From Cucumis sativus (taxonomy: Eukaryota > Streptophyta > Magnoliopsida > Cucurbitales > Cucurbitaceae): 64,000 nucleotides of DNA. Under the pieces are notes generated by a model. That model searched no databases, had not been told where the DNA came from, and worked only from the letters and a program-made list of their open reading frames with translations. A program made the translations under genes and the position numbers. Positions 25,201-36,668 of the stretch are shown in pieces. How positions within the stretch are numbered: the first letter of the stretch is position 1; each line of letters opens with the position of its first letter. The DNA is taken from assembly GCF_000004075.3 (NCBI RefSeq), contig NC_026657.2, forward strand, positions 11,098,001 through 11,162,000. Direction: 5' to 3'.

Positions 25201-26856
25201 TTATATTTATAAATCGTAATAAAATTTTACTTTCTTATCACTCATACGTCTCGGATGAACCAAATTAACATTTATTAGTGTTTATTACTAACCGTTTGAT
25301 AATTATTTTATTTTAATTTTTCTTGAAACTATTTCTACATTCAATTTTCTTTATTTGTTATTTATATTCTATAAATAGTTTTAGAAAAAACAAACTAAAA
25401 TTTGAAAACTAAAATGAAAAGTAATTTTCTTTTTGGAATTTGTCTAAGAATTTAACCGTTGTAATTAAAAAATGTGCAAATCATAGTACGACATGGAAAA
25501 TAAATAGACATAATTTTTTTTTAAAAAAAAAAGTCAAATGGAGTTGTAGAAAACACACTCTTAATTATTGTTGTAATATATGTTGTATCACGTATTAATA
25601 ACAGAAAGAATAACTATAGAAACGCATAACATGACACAACATTTATAGATAGGGTTTTTAACCAAATTGAAAAAAATCATTTTATAAATATTGAAAAGCA
25701 TCACAACTATATAACTTATCAATAATGAAGTATTTTGAATCATATGTTTTCTTCAAGATAAACGTTTAGTCTCCCCCTAAATCATTGACACGTGAACAAA
25801 GAATTTGATCTAGACTCCCTTTAGATCATATGCTTCATGCTTCACCATTGTGTCATCGGTGTGCATACTGCCCTTGTGAGAGACTCTCCAAAGTAATTTT
25901 TAACTTTAGGCTCTCCCTCACTTGCACGAATCTTCTCAAACAAAGTGTTCAACACCACACACCACATGCAAAAGACTTTCTCAACACATAATTTTGTTGC
26001 ATATTTGTCAACACTTTTGTCTTCAACCACATCAATATCACACCCGACCACAAGCCTGTATCTTTTAGGTCACACGTCGTAACAAAACAAAAGCCAAGTT
26101 TCATATATTTATTAATAAATATTAACCAAATCTCAAGAGCCAACTTATTATAAGAAATTAAGCTTCAATCTTACCTTCAATAAAATAAACTAGTCAATCT
26201 CAGTAAGTAACAGAGGCTAATGTGATGGATGTGAATAATGGTTTTATTTTATTTGGATACAAAATAAGAGTGAGATTATAAAGAAAGTAAAAAATGAAGA
26301 AAACGTGGAAAGAAGAAAATGAAATATTATAATTTATAAAGATAGGAAGAAAGAAAGAGTTGAGAAATAAATAATGAGTAGAAGAAAATGATTATAACAA
26401 ATAAAAAAGAAAGAAATAGGAAATAAGAAAACGAACAATTTAAAGAAGTTTTAACATTAATTCATAAATATCCCTTTAGAAATATATTTATAAATTTCAT
26501 AATACAAAATAATATGCATAAGAAATACACGTGACAATTTCTAATTAAAATAAAGAAATAAATAAATGAAAGGAAATTGAATTTAATAGCAAAAAGGATA
26601 TATAGATTTTCACACGAAGATTCCTCTAATTTCACTCCACTTTACCTTCTTAACTAAACGTGTCGGTTTCAGACTCTCCTTTTCACCCTTATACTTCCAT
26701 TTTTTCCTACTTTAACCCCAATTGTTTCTCTTTATTCATAAACAACCCCTTCCAATTAAAAACCAATCCCACTGTTTCTAAAAAACCACATACCTTCACT
26801 TCACTTCACTAATCTCCTTTGTAATTCCATTTCCCACCCTCTCTCTTCCCCCCACA
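19222..26856. other. Gene-poor AT-rich region
   Basis: It starts with the COBRA-like promoter/leader (about 19.22-19.8 kb). The rest is very AT-rich with A/T homopolymers, inverted-repeat-family arms at 22.67-22.87 kb, a short GC-richer patch at 23.36-23.40 kb (CCACGTGG-like), and purine-rich runs at 26.26-26.43 kb just upstream of the proline-rich gene. At 25.83-26.07 kb a minus-strand stretch is mildly coding-like but matches no family I know. No supported gene. Confidence 0.5.
22671..22803. repeat. Dispersed inverted-repeat family, copy B
   Basis: The left arm is AAAAATATTTACAAATATAG followed by CAAAAT. The right arm CACTTTGTTATATTTTAAAA is an imperfect inverted complement. Two more left-arm-like pieces (AAATATAGCAAAA at about 22818 and TTACAAATATTGCAAAA at about 22849) follow directly, suggesting nested or tandem insertion. 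Confidence 0.55.
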
Positions 26857-27387
26857 ATGGAAACTCCCATTCCTCTCCAATTTCTCATCTCTCTCACCGC
26901 GCTTCTCCTCCTTTTTCCCTCCGGAATTTCATCTCTTCCGGTCTTCCACCCCCGCTCCTCCGCCGGTGCTAAGTACCAAATTGAATGCACAATGTGCTCT
27001 GCTTGTGACAATCCTTGCGCTCAGTATCTATCTCCCCCACCTCCTCCACCGTCTCCTCCTCCCCCCGTCAACTGTCCGCCCCCGCCTTCTCCTCCCAGCT
27101 CCGGCACCTACGACTACTACTCTCCCCCCCCACCAGCTCAACCCTCTTACACATACTCCTCCCCGCCGCCGCCGGGTGGAATCATCGGACCCGGGGGGTA
27201 CTACCAGCCCCCGCCGTATAGTAATTACCCAGCTCCCCCGCCTCCCAATCCCATTGTCCCATACTTCCCATTTTTTTACCATACTCCACCGCCGGGCTCT
27301 TCCGCCGCCGTCCCCCGTTTGACGAATTCCTTGCCTTGCTCTGTTCTTACCGTTGCCCTGTTTTCCTTTTTACTTGCTTTGTTTTAA
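26857..27387 (+). CDS. Small proline-rich, probably GPI-anchored extensin-like wall protein
   Basis: Intronless ORF of 176 aa. Residues 1-26 form a signal peptide (METPIPLQFLISLTALLLL..). A Cys cluster follows (CTMCSACDNPC at about 44-54). Residues about 58-150 are Pro-rich with repeated SPPPP, PPPPSPPPP and Tyr-containing units (YYSPPPP, YTYSSPPPP, YPAPPPP), expected hydroxyproline-glycosylation and Tyr cross-linking sites of extensin-type proteins. The C-terminus (SLPCSVLTVALFSFLLALF) is a hydrophobic tail like a GPI-anchor signal, so the mature protein may be tethered to the plasma membrane facing the wall. The codons are GC- and C-rich, unlike the surrounding AT-rich DNA; this follows from CCN proline codons. 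The leader is CT-rich (CTCTCTCTTCC just before the ATG). The exact subfamily is uncertain. Confidence 0.85.
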   Translation: METPIPLQFLISLTALLLLFPSGISSLPVFHPRSSAGAKYQIECTMCSACDNPCAQYLSPPPPPPSPPPPVNCPPPPSPPSSGTYDYYSPPPPAQPSYTYSSPPPPGGIIGPGGYYQPPPYSNYPAPPPPNPIVPYFPFFYHTPPPGSSAAVPRLTNSLPCSVLTVALFSFLLALF

Positions 27388-29075
27388 ATGCAAATAACAG
27401 CAGACAGAAACTTGCAATAATGGCGGATTTTGCAGATCTGGGAAATTGATGGAGCTAAATGAGAAAGAGAAATTGAGAAAAAAGAAAAAGGGTTTCGATC
27501 TTCGAAGAAGACGATGAGAAATTCACTTCAAGAATTTGCATTCTGTTGGGGTAAAGAAATTTTCTTTCTCATCCGGAAATTTCCTCTGAATCTCTTTCTT
27601 TTTACTTGACTCCATTGTTATTAGATTGATTTGTAATCTGCTGATTATATATAAATTGTATGTGTTTTTACTTGTATTCTTAACTCAATTCCTCAAAAAG
27701 CAAATCTGTATGTATCGAATATCTTCTTTATGTTTGTCATTTCAATTATATTTTTAAAGAACTGAATAACAGTGTTGGGACAGTGATTTTTTTATGTTCT
27801 TGATTTGTTCATCAATGGCGGATATGGGTCTAATCATTTTAGTTTGTAATTGTTGAAATTAATAAAGAAAAAAAAAAAAGAAACTTCTCGAAACATTATT
27901 GTTCATAATATCCTGTTCTCTTAGACAAAATTGTAATTCACAATCTCTTTATCTCAGTTTTTATATTTGAACAAAGCCTTGAATCATGGGTCCAACTTGA
28001 TTTTCTTTTAATAAAACTTCAAAGCTGTTTGACTGTTTGTAAAAGTGGTACTGTTCTTTGTTTAATATGAAGATTCCACTTAATTACATAATAACTTTTA
28101 ACATTTATAATGTTAATGCAACAATTTGTTCATTTAAATAGTTTCTTCAAAATGTTAATGGTATAGGAAGGTAGCCAAATAATACTTTTAAATAGTTTGT
28201 TTAAGACATTTGTCACGTAAAATTAGGACTGATTTCTACTCTCTCTCTCTCTCTCTTTCCCTTCTACATATAAATAATCGTTTGTTATTTTTTAATGTGT
28301 TTTGAATTAAATAAACCAGCATATGTTCGATTGAACAGGATCATATTTTTAAATGAATTGAAAATTACTTATATTATTTGAGTTGTGAGATTTAATTAAG
28401 CCTACTTTATGCAAAATCAATTCTGCAAGTAATTGATTTCTTGAGTAATATGTGCTTCTCTAACTAACTTTTGGAAACTACATCTATGACACGTGTTCAT
28501 AGGTTTAGGCGTAATATTGGATTGTACAAATACTAATTAAGCTTTAGTTACATAATTTTATTTCTATAGTCAATCTTAGTATGTTAATACATTTTCAATA
28601 CAACCAAATATCATAGGTTTGGATTTTCTACGTTCAACATAGTCATCAAATAGAAAAGAATGGTTACATGACACGGTCACTAGAGAAAAAAAAAAAAGAG
28701 TGAATGAGTTAGGATAAAAATGTGACAACAAAAAACTTTTGTTTTTCGTAGTTTTTCTTAAAGAAAGTGACAAAGAAGTGAATAGAATTAACTTCATAAT
28801 TCAATTAAACTAAATGGGTTTGTAATATCTTTTTTATTCAAAAGAATTGAACACAAGCAAACCGACAGGAAGCTTAAGGGATTAATCTTTTAGATAAAAA
28901 GCATATCAACCCTATTTAATTATTTTTGTTTTTCCAATTAATTAAGAAATTAGAGAATTGTTTGATCAACCTTATTTTAGCAAAAATAGTTTTTTTTTTT
29001 CTTTAAAAAAATCACACCGAGCTGTCACGAACAAAAATACACACACGAGAAAAATAAAATGAAAATGAAAAAAAA

Positions 29076-29100
29076 AGAAGAAGAAGAAGAAGAAGAAGAG
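29076..29100. repeat. (GAA)n microsatellite
   Basis: About eight uninterrupted GAA/AAG units in non-coding DNA, preceded by an A-run. Confidence 0.9.
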
Positions 29101-31406
29101 TATTTTTTATTTCCATAATAATTGATAATCGCATGTGCAATTCCAACCAAAAAGCCAAAGGGTTTCTTTTTTGTATCAAAAAAGGGCAAAGCGAAAGAAA
29201 GTTACACCTTTCTTTGTCCAATTGCATTTTGATGGACCGAACTAAATCTCCACCGTCCACTTCATCTCACTGTATGAATTGCAACTTTTTTGGTATAATA
29301 TAGGGAGAGAATTTGAAGTATAGATATCTTGATTCTTAACACGTATTATAACTATGGTGGTGGTGATTGCAATGAATCAAAACTGAGGTTACAAAAGTTA
29401 ATAGGGTTTATGGAAGTATAGAGTTGTAAAATGAAAAAAAAAAAAAATGATTTGTAGAAATAAAGATAGTTAAGAAGAAAAGGGGCATTGAATGTAATTG
29501 TAAATGAGGAAGGGACAAGGACTATGGGTGGGGACAGGATTAGCTGGATCGCACGCATTGTAATGTGTGGTGGACCTTTTTTGAATCGGCATCCTATGAA
29601 TTTTCTTTATTTATTAACTTTTTTTTTTAAGGAAAGAGAAAAATAGAAAGGTTAGTTTAGGTATTTTAAATTTTTAAAAATAAAAAATTCATGCAAACGT
29701 CAGCATCACCGGAGTTACAGCCTGGCAACCGGTATGGAGCGTTTTCCACTACCATTTGTCCGCCTCATCTCTTCTTTTTTCTCTAAATGTCAACCAACCC
29801 CTTCTAAATTATAAATATCAAACTTTTCTATCAACATAATAATATATATCTCTTTCCTTTTAATAATAGGTGCTTAATTAATTTTTTTTTATGCTCAACT
29901 CATTTTACTCAAACTATTATTAAAAGTAAAATGGTTCGATTTAACGTTTATGAGCTAAATTTTTTGAACGAATCCAATTTGTTCTTCGACGAATGCACGT
30001 TAGAAAAAACCAACTTCTTGCGATATAGTACTAAACTCAAAGTAATGTATAATCTTTATATGAAATAACGCAAAGTTTTATAAATTTTTTACCGAAATTA
30101 GTCTTGTGTTATACTAAGATGTCCATTGCCATTTGCAATAACTAATTTTAAAACAATGTTTTGGAATTAATTGAGTCTCCAATATTACTTGTTTGTGGGT
30201 TCATATTATTATTTATAAAATTACCTTTGCACCTCCGTTTAAAGATTTGTGTTATATATAACCATGTATTTAGTTATTTACATTCAATTAAGGTGTTACT
30301 AATTATATTATCTACTGTGGTATAGTTTTTATATGCATCATCTTATTAAACATTATTAATTACCATTTCACTTAGCCTTTGTGTGGTGTATAGTCACATT
30401 TGGGTGCCTCGTCTACTCTCTACTACACATAACAAATGAATTGCTATACATTTTAAACTATAAAGGATTAAATTGTTGTGTAAATAACTATCAACTTAAA
30501 TATGTAGTGATTTTATAATTGTTGTACGTTAGGGTTAGATACCAAATTATTAGGTTGATAGGAAATACATAGATTTAAATTATTCAAATTGGCATTGGGT
30601 GTCATTGCATCACAAAATCTTATTAAATGACGATTACACTTTTTTCGTTTTCGTTTTCTTTTATAACAATCTATCACATGTCACCTTCTCCATTAATTCT
30701 ATTCTTTCTCAATCTGTGGATTTTTATTTTGCTATGTGTATTGATTCTCATCTACAATATTGTAGTATTTTATTTGCAATCTCTTTCTTTACTCATATCT
30801 CTTCTCATTTGAACTATGAATCAAATGATTCAATATGCATCAAAATGGTCTTACAAGAGACAAACCCTTCGAATGACGGAAAATATTACAATCTAAAGAA
30901 TTAAGTTATTATATTATAGTATTTTCTCACTAAAGTTCTAAAATTATGTAATTGATTAACATTTAATCACATCGTTAGTAATAATCACGTAGATATTATT
31001 AACTTTTACATTGCTTAATTATTTAATTAAGACATATATAACTTTAAGTTTAAGATTAAGAGGTGAGAAGTTTAAATAATCCATCTAAATGTTGTACTGT
31101 TAAACTAAAAATAAATACATAATAATAAATAAATTAAAGAAGAAGACGAAGAGAAAATGAGAATGAGAATGAAATATCAGAAGACATTTAATTGACTAAA
31201 TTTCACCACTCTTTGATCCTTTCATGTTTCTAATCCTTCTTTTTTCTTTTCTTGGAACTAACTCAATCATCTCTCAAAATAAAACCCCTTAAGATTACAT
31301 AAACCAACTGAGACAACCCATCAATAAAGTTCTGATGAAGATCCTTTTGATATGTTTAAGTGAAAGAAAAGAGAAGGTGTGATATTTGGACTCAATATTT
31401 AAATAG

Positions 31407-31733
31407 TTGGGCAGGATTTTGATTCAATATAAACAATATATATTCCTTTTGATTTTCCTTCTTGCTTTCATCTCAAACCAAAACCATAGCAGAAAAGAAA
31501 CTGATGAGAAATATTTCATTTGCTTCATTATTGGACATACATTCGGCCTCATGATTCCAACCCAAAACTTTGTGTACTGCTTGGATGGTCACATGTTAAA
31601 ACCATTCAAACCAACGGAAATCTGCGGTATGGGATTGAAGAACCTCTACTTCGACCTCTAGAAAAAACTTGCAGAGCTCTTTGATGCCTTTTCGGCCCAC
31701 TTTCCTTTGGTTAATTTAGATGTACGAAGCTAG
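31407..31733 (+). pseudogene. Decayed 5' end of a heparanase-like (GH79) gene
   Basis: Comparison by eye with exon 1 of the intact heparanase-like gene at 41.3-43.7 kb shows shared blocks in order. The leader GGCAGGATTTTGATTCAA here corresponds to GGCAGAATTTGGATTCAA there. A signal-peptide-like FLLIFLLAFI corresponds to FVLIFLVAFI. RKETDEKYFIC corresponds to RKAQTDENYIC, a conserved family block, and CLDGH corresponds to CLWDGN. The start codon is not conserved, and the frame meets a TAG at 31659-31661 before continuing in frame for 23 codons to another TAG at 31731-31733. That last part (..LFDAFSAHFPL..) is only weakly like the family's AFxPL segment. It is on the opposite strand from the intact gene, about 10 kb away. 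Non-functional as it stands. Confidence 0.5.
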
Positions 31734-34700
31734 AGCAAAAATTCAAATTACTCTCATAGGTGTAGTTTGTCCATGTCTAAATTAGTACATGCTAAAGGTT
31801 GTTTATAATTAAGGCACAATAACCTTTGACTCTTTCTCTTGAGGTTATGTACTATACTCTCATAGGAATAGTATATTGGAATAGGTTTGGTCCTTGAGGT
31901 TCTTACAGAGTACAAGCTGGTGGCAAACTCGGGTCCGTTGGGTGACTAAAATTCAAGGACTCGACCTTTCTTTTTGAGTCGTGTGTGCAGCTACATGCAC
32001 ACTCTTATACTTCCTTTGAATTCGAGTTTTGTGTTGGATAACACTTCAACAATATGACTGATAGTTACCAAAAATAATTTATTGTTTCCTTTTTTTTCTT
32101 TTTCTTTTTCTTTTTCTGAATGTTTGTTTTTCAATTTCTGAGAAACAAACTACACTTAGTAATATAAAAACTTGTTCTCTTTTTCTTCCCTTCTTCCCTT
32201 TCCTTTCCTTAACTTTCATGGGTTATGTTCAATCACTTGAGTTCTCTTTTTTTTTCATTGATTTACCTTATTCCATTCAAATTTCTCATATTTTAAGTTT
32301 TTAGTCTAATTCCAAATTTCAAAAACTTAAATTGATTTTTGGTTGGATTTTCAAAAACATTGATAAAAGTAAGTGACAAGAAAATGAAAAGGGAACTTTC
32401 TCCTTAATATTTTATAAATTAACTTAATTTGATTTCTAAGGTTTTAATTTTTGCACTGTTCACGGTCAATAAATAAATAAACATTTAATTACAACGTCTC
32501 CCAAAAGCTAAAAACAAAAGTGAGATTAGCTTTTATAGTAATTGATACACTTCATCTTTAACGAAGGTTAAGTTGGATTCTAAAAAGTTAATGTCAATTA
32601 CCGCTAAACTAAACTCACTTTCATAAAATATATTATATATTAATTTCAAAAGCTCATATATATCTATTTTTTGTATAATTTAGATTATACAAAATTCAAA
32701 ATTTAAGTCACGGTATTTTAAATAAATTTTATTTAACATTAGTTATCAATATAAAAACAATTAAAAGGTTAAATCTTACTTTGATTTATACAATTAAATT
32801 ATACAAATTTAATTAATTTATTACTAAATAATGTAACTAGGTATTCCAATTGAAAATTAAAAGTACTAAACACTATTTTACTTTCTTACTTGTACATAAT
32901 TATTGATAAGTTTAGAGATATATAATATCTTCATTACATTTTTCTCTCTTTTTAAAAGAAAATAAAAATTTCCAAGAGAGGCGATCCTCTCTCTGAATGT
33001 TCTTATCTTTTAAGAAGATGTTTCAAATAATAATTAAGAAAAATTGTAAACTCTTAAAAACCATGGGTGGAATGAAATGTCTTTTATACATGGGCTCATG
33101 AACGTCTCAAGTTAACACTTCCAATATTCTAAAAAAAATGGATTGAAATTAGGATTGTAATGTTGATTTGACAAGAAGAGATAGATCCATACTAGTTAAA
33201 ATAAATATAATCGATTCATATTCTTATACTTCTATTATTCCAAGTCCTAAAATTTTACGAAAATCAAAATACTGTATAGAGTATATAGAGATGATCATTG
33301 AATAAGTAGTAAATGTTGATAGCATATGTGTGTATATATATATTGCTTCAAATATTCTATAAGTTTTTTAGTGCTTACTTGGTTATTTCTTTCTTCCTAT
33401 CTCGTAAGGGAAACTTTCTAGTTCACCACAACACACGTAATATGTAAAGCTAATTGGTACAACTCATGTCAACATATCAAGTTAATCGATTAGTTCATGA
33501 AGAAGCTCAATAAACATTGTAGACAAGAGTATCGTTGATTTAAATTAAAGCAATATACTAAAGGTCAAAATTTAAAGAGTCTATGCATATAAACGGTTGA
33601 CGTGTACCCCTTTTTTAAAGTTAGAGGTTTAGATGCGAAAACGAGCTTTAACTTAGTAATTAATAACTAACATGAACTCTTTTTAAAGTTGGGGATTTGT
33701 TGTAATAAAAAAAAAAAAAACATTCGATTGTAAAGAGAAAAAATAATGTCAATCGAATCATACTTATTACGTGACTAATTATAATCAAATGTAATAATGT
33801 TACAATGTAAACAATTAATATATAACCATCTTTATCGAAGATTTAAGATTACATAAATGGCAATTCTATAAAGTCGCTCGAACAAAATTAGAAAAGGAAA
33901 AAATATTGTTTATGACATGATTCTTTTAACTCGGAAAACAAAAAAACAATATAGTTATAAAATTAGATTAAATTCAAAATGGAAACTTGTTTCTTATACT
34001 CAACTTTGATGATGATTGATTCTCATCAAAGTTTTGACTCTATTTTGGTACATATAAATTATAAACTTTGGATTAAAAAATGAATAATATTGTCATATTA
34101 ATATATATTTCATATAGAAATGATGAAAGAAAGGGACAGTTATCCTAATGATAACTCTTTTGGAGCAAAATGATTGGATGCAAAAAATCCATACCCTTCT
34201 TCTCCACCCCATCTATCATTCCCACTCAACCTTTTGGATAACAATTCTTTTCATTTCCTCATAAAATCATATTTTTCCAAATCTTTTGTTTTCTTTTCTT
34301 TTATTTTTTCTTTTAAGTAAGACCCATTAATCATTAGTTTGTTCTTTGTTGTTTTGTTTTAACATTTTGTTATTGTTTATAATTAATTTTTTCTTCTCAT
34401 TTTTGTGTTCCATCTTTTTTGAAATTCTGATAAATATAACTCCTGATTAATCAGATAGTTGAATGAAAGATGAGTCTATCTCATATTTCTTTTAACTTAA
34501 AAAGAATGACAGGAACTGAAAAGGTTATTTAATGCAAGACTTCATATACTAAATCAAAAGTTTTGGAACTTTACAAATCAAAATAAAGTAAGAAATCAAG
34601 TTTCAAGGCCAAAATAGGATTTAAATACTAATTAAGAATACAGGTGTTTAGTGTAATTTCAAATTTCCAAAATTAACAATAAAATCACAATTAATTTTCA

Positions 34701-35516
34701 TCATAATTCAATTTCGTTATAGGGAAAATTCTCAGGTTGTTGTGGGTTCTTAAAAGAATCCTAGTATGAAAAATTGAGCTTTGACTTGATAAGATACTCT
34801 TCTCTTCACCAAATAATTGTATGAAAGGAGAAATATGTCCATTCAAAGTATGGACAAACATTGCCTCTCAATTGTAATTTATTAATTTGTCAATTCTTTA
34901 TGAACTTCTATGTAAGGCTCAAATTTTTTGTGACATTTGACCGTCCAACAAAAAGAAAAATAAATTCTACTGTAAATCACTTCCACAAAACATATGTTTC
35001 AATCACCAAATATAACTAAAATGATAGAACATTACTACCTCTTTTAATAAATTATTATAAGTTCAAGCTCCTTTCCACTTCATTATTACAACCCTGTTTA
35101 TGCCACCATATTACAACAAAACATGCACAAATTTCTTAGGAATCACAACACAAATCCCTAATTAACATGTTTGATTGAATTTGGAGATCATCGAGACACA
35201 AGAAACAGCAATGACAATGTTCAACAAAATTCATTATCCAACTCTTTAACAAAAAACTACATTACTCATTACTCTTCAACATCCAAAAAAACCAATGGTT
35301 AGTTAATACAACAAAAAGGGGAAGAGATCCTAAGGGGGGGAGGAGGAATAATAATAATGAACTAAGAGAATTTCACTCAATATTTGGGGAAAGATTTAAC
35401 AAAATGGATGAAGAAGATACACTTCTGGGTCAGATTTTGCTGCTTTGGAACCTTTTTTTTCTTTTCTTTTTTTTTTGCTCTTATTGTTCTTTCTGATCAT
35501 AACGACAATGGTTATT

Positions 35517-36141
35517 TCAAGCATAAACAGAGCCACAAGATAAAGCCATCAGAAGCACAGCAGCTTGTTCTTCTTCTCCTAACTTCTTCCTTTGTCTTTC
35601 AACAGTAGATCTCTGCATCAAAACTTCTCTACCCAAAGCCAAAAGCCTTTGTTTCAAACTATCTCTGAACTTACTATTACTACTTATATTACTGCTCTTT
35701 TTGTTCTTCTTATCTTCAACAACTCCTTTGCTCAACCCTAAAATCGCTCTTCTCTTCTTCCTACTTCTGATCCCACACGCATTGCAAAGAGACTGAAAAA
35801 TCAGAAGAAGAAAAAACAAACAGAAATCAGAGATTTGAATCAACAAAAACACGCTCTAGGTCTATTAAACTTCAGATCAATCAATGAAAGATCACCTTAG
35901 GACCAGCCGGGCCGCCTCTCCATAAAGGGGTTTTCGAAGTACCACAGTCGGCACAAGTCTTCTTGTTTTGCTCATTCACTTGACTCTCCTCCGACGAAAC
36001 CCCGCTAGAGTTCTTCCCGGACATGTCCTCCGACTCGGATCCCTGGACCATTAACAAACACTGATTAGAAACCATCAAAATCAGAAGTAATCAGCAAAAA
36101 CAGAGGTTAGTACTCACTCTATCACTCGGATCCATCATCAT
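35517..36141 (-). CDS. Small B-class GATA transcription factor with LLM domain (GATA15/16/17-like)
   Basis: Nuclear DNA-binding protein of the LLM-type B-GATA group, known for roles in greening, growth and hormone cross-talk. Three exons: 36118-36141 (8 codons, MMMDPSDR), 35896-36042 and 35517-35792; 148 aa, matching GATA15-type length. The single class-B zinc finger is C38-x2-C41-x18-C60-x2-C63 (CADC..LCNAC) with TPLWRGGP inside, followed by the basic tail RSRKKRR. The second intron splits the finger after Lys57. The C-terminus has the LLM motif at 137-139 (EEEQAAVLLMALS) and ends SVYA. The first ATG of three in a row (36141) was taken as the start; any of the three gives nearly the same protein. 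The leader upstream is long, CT-rich and lacks ATG. No HAN-type N-terminal motif is present. Confidence 0.95.
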
Positions 36142-36609
36142 ACACCCACTACTAAAGAGATCTAAGAGAAACCCAGATTCCAGGAACACAAAACTCGAAG
36201 TGGGTAGTGAGTGAAAGGATCAGAGAGCACAGAATCAAAGAGTAAGTAAGTGGGAAACCCTGGATCAGAAACAGAGGAAGAGAGTGGGGAAAGGAGATCA
36301 GAGAAGAAAAGGGGATCTGAGAAGGAAGGAAGAAATGAAACCCAGAAGAGGAAATCAATGGTGGAAAGAAAAGGGATAAGAAAGAGATAAGATTAGAGAG
36401 AAAGAGGGAATGGAGTGAAGAGAAAGACTGGGTTGGGGTTGGGTATTCAGAAAACCGAGGGAAAAGGAAAGATTGAAAGGAAAAAGAAGGGGGGAAAGAA
36501 GTTGAGAGAGAGGGAGAAAGGAAGAATGATGAAAATGGGAATCTCAATCAAACCGACACAAATGCAGTGGCCGCAAGCGGATCTGAAAATCCCTATCTTA
36601 AATATATAC
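36142..36609 (-). promoter_or_regulatory. ATG-free CT-rich leader and TATA box of the GATA gene
   Basis: On the minus strand the sequence upstream of the start is strongly pyrimidine-rich (its complement is GA-rich over about 36.24-36.53 kb). It contains no ATG from 36142 up to 36776. A TATATATT lies at 36602-36609 on the minus strand, giving a possible transcription start near 36570 and a leader of about 430 nt. Confidence 0.5.
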
Positions 36610-36659
36610 AACCACAGAGAGGAGAAGAGAAGGGTGGGGGGAGGGAGGGAGGGAGAGGG

Positions 36660-36668
36660 AAACCCTAG
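36660..36668 (+). promoter_or_regulatory. Telo-box-like motif upstream of the GATA gene
   Basis: AAACCCTAG, matching the plant telo-box core AAACCCTA, lies about 50 bp upstream of the candidate TATA box. Telo-boxes are known in promoters of growth-related plant genes and as recruitment sites for TRB/Polycomb factors. Function here is inferred from motif and position. Confidence 0.4.

Larger units (their letters stand above)
27388..35516. other. Gene-poor region with one gene relic
   Basis: It begins with the 3' UTR of the proline-rich gene (to about 27.7 kb). It then holds a (CT)n run at about 28241, a (GAA)n microsatellite at 29.08 kb, a GC-richer patch at 29.70-29.77 kb, the heparanase-like relic at 31.4-31.7 kb, and a (TTTTTC)n run at about 32.09-32.12 kb. 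Other short open frames, such as 30599-30904, translate to low-complexity hydrophobic sequence. No intact gene seen. Confidence 0.5.

Noticed and set aside
25842..26143. Minus-strand coding-like stretch
   Set aside because: Short overlapping frames without a recognisable domain or splice structure; not enough to call a gene.
27028..27282. Arg/Gly-rich minus-strand open frame
   Set aside because: Mirror image of the proline codons of the proline-rich protein gene.
30599..30904. 101-codon + open frame
   Set aside because: Low-complexity Phe/Ser/Ile sequence in AT-rich DNA, without domain, GC rise or splice context.
36152..36547. 131-codon minus-strand open frame upstream of the GATA gene
   Set aside because: It begins at TTG, has no ATG, and is Ser/Phe/Leu low-complexity sequence produced by the CT-rich leader.
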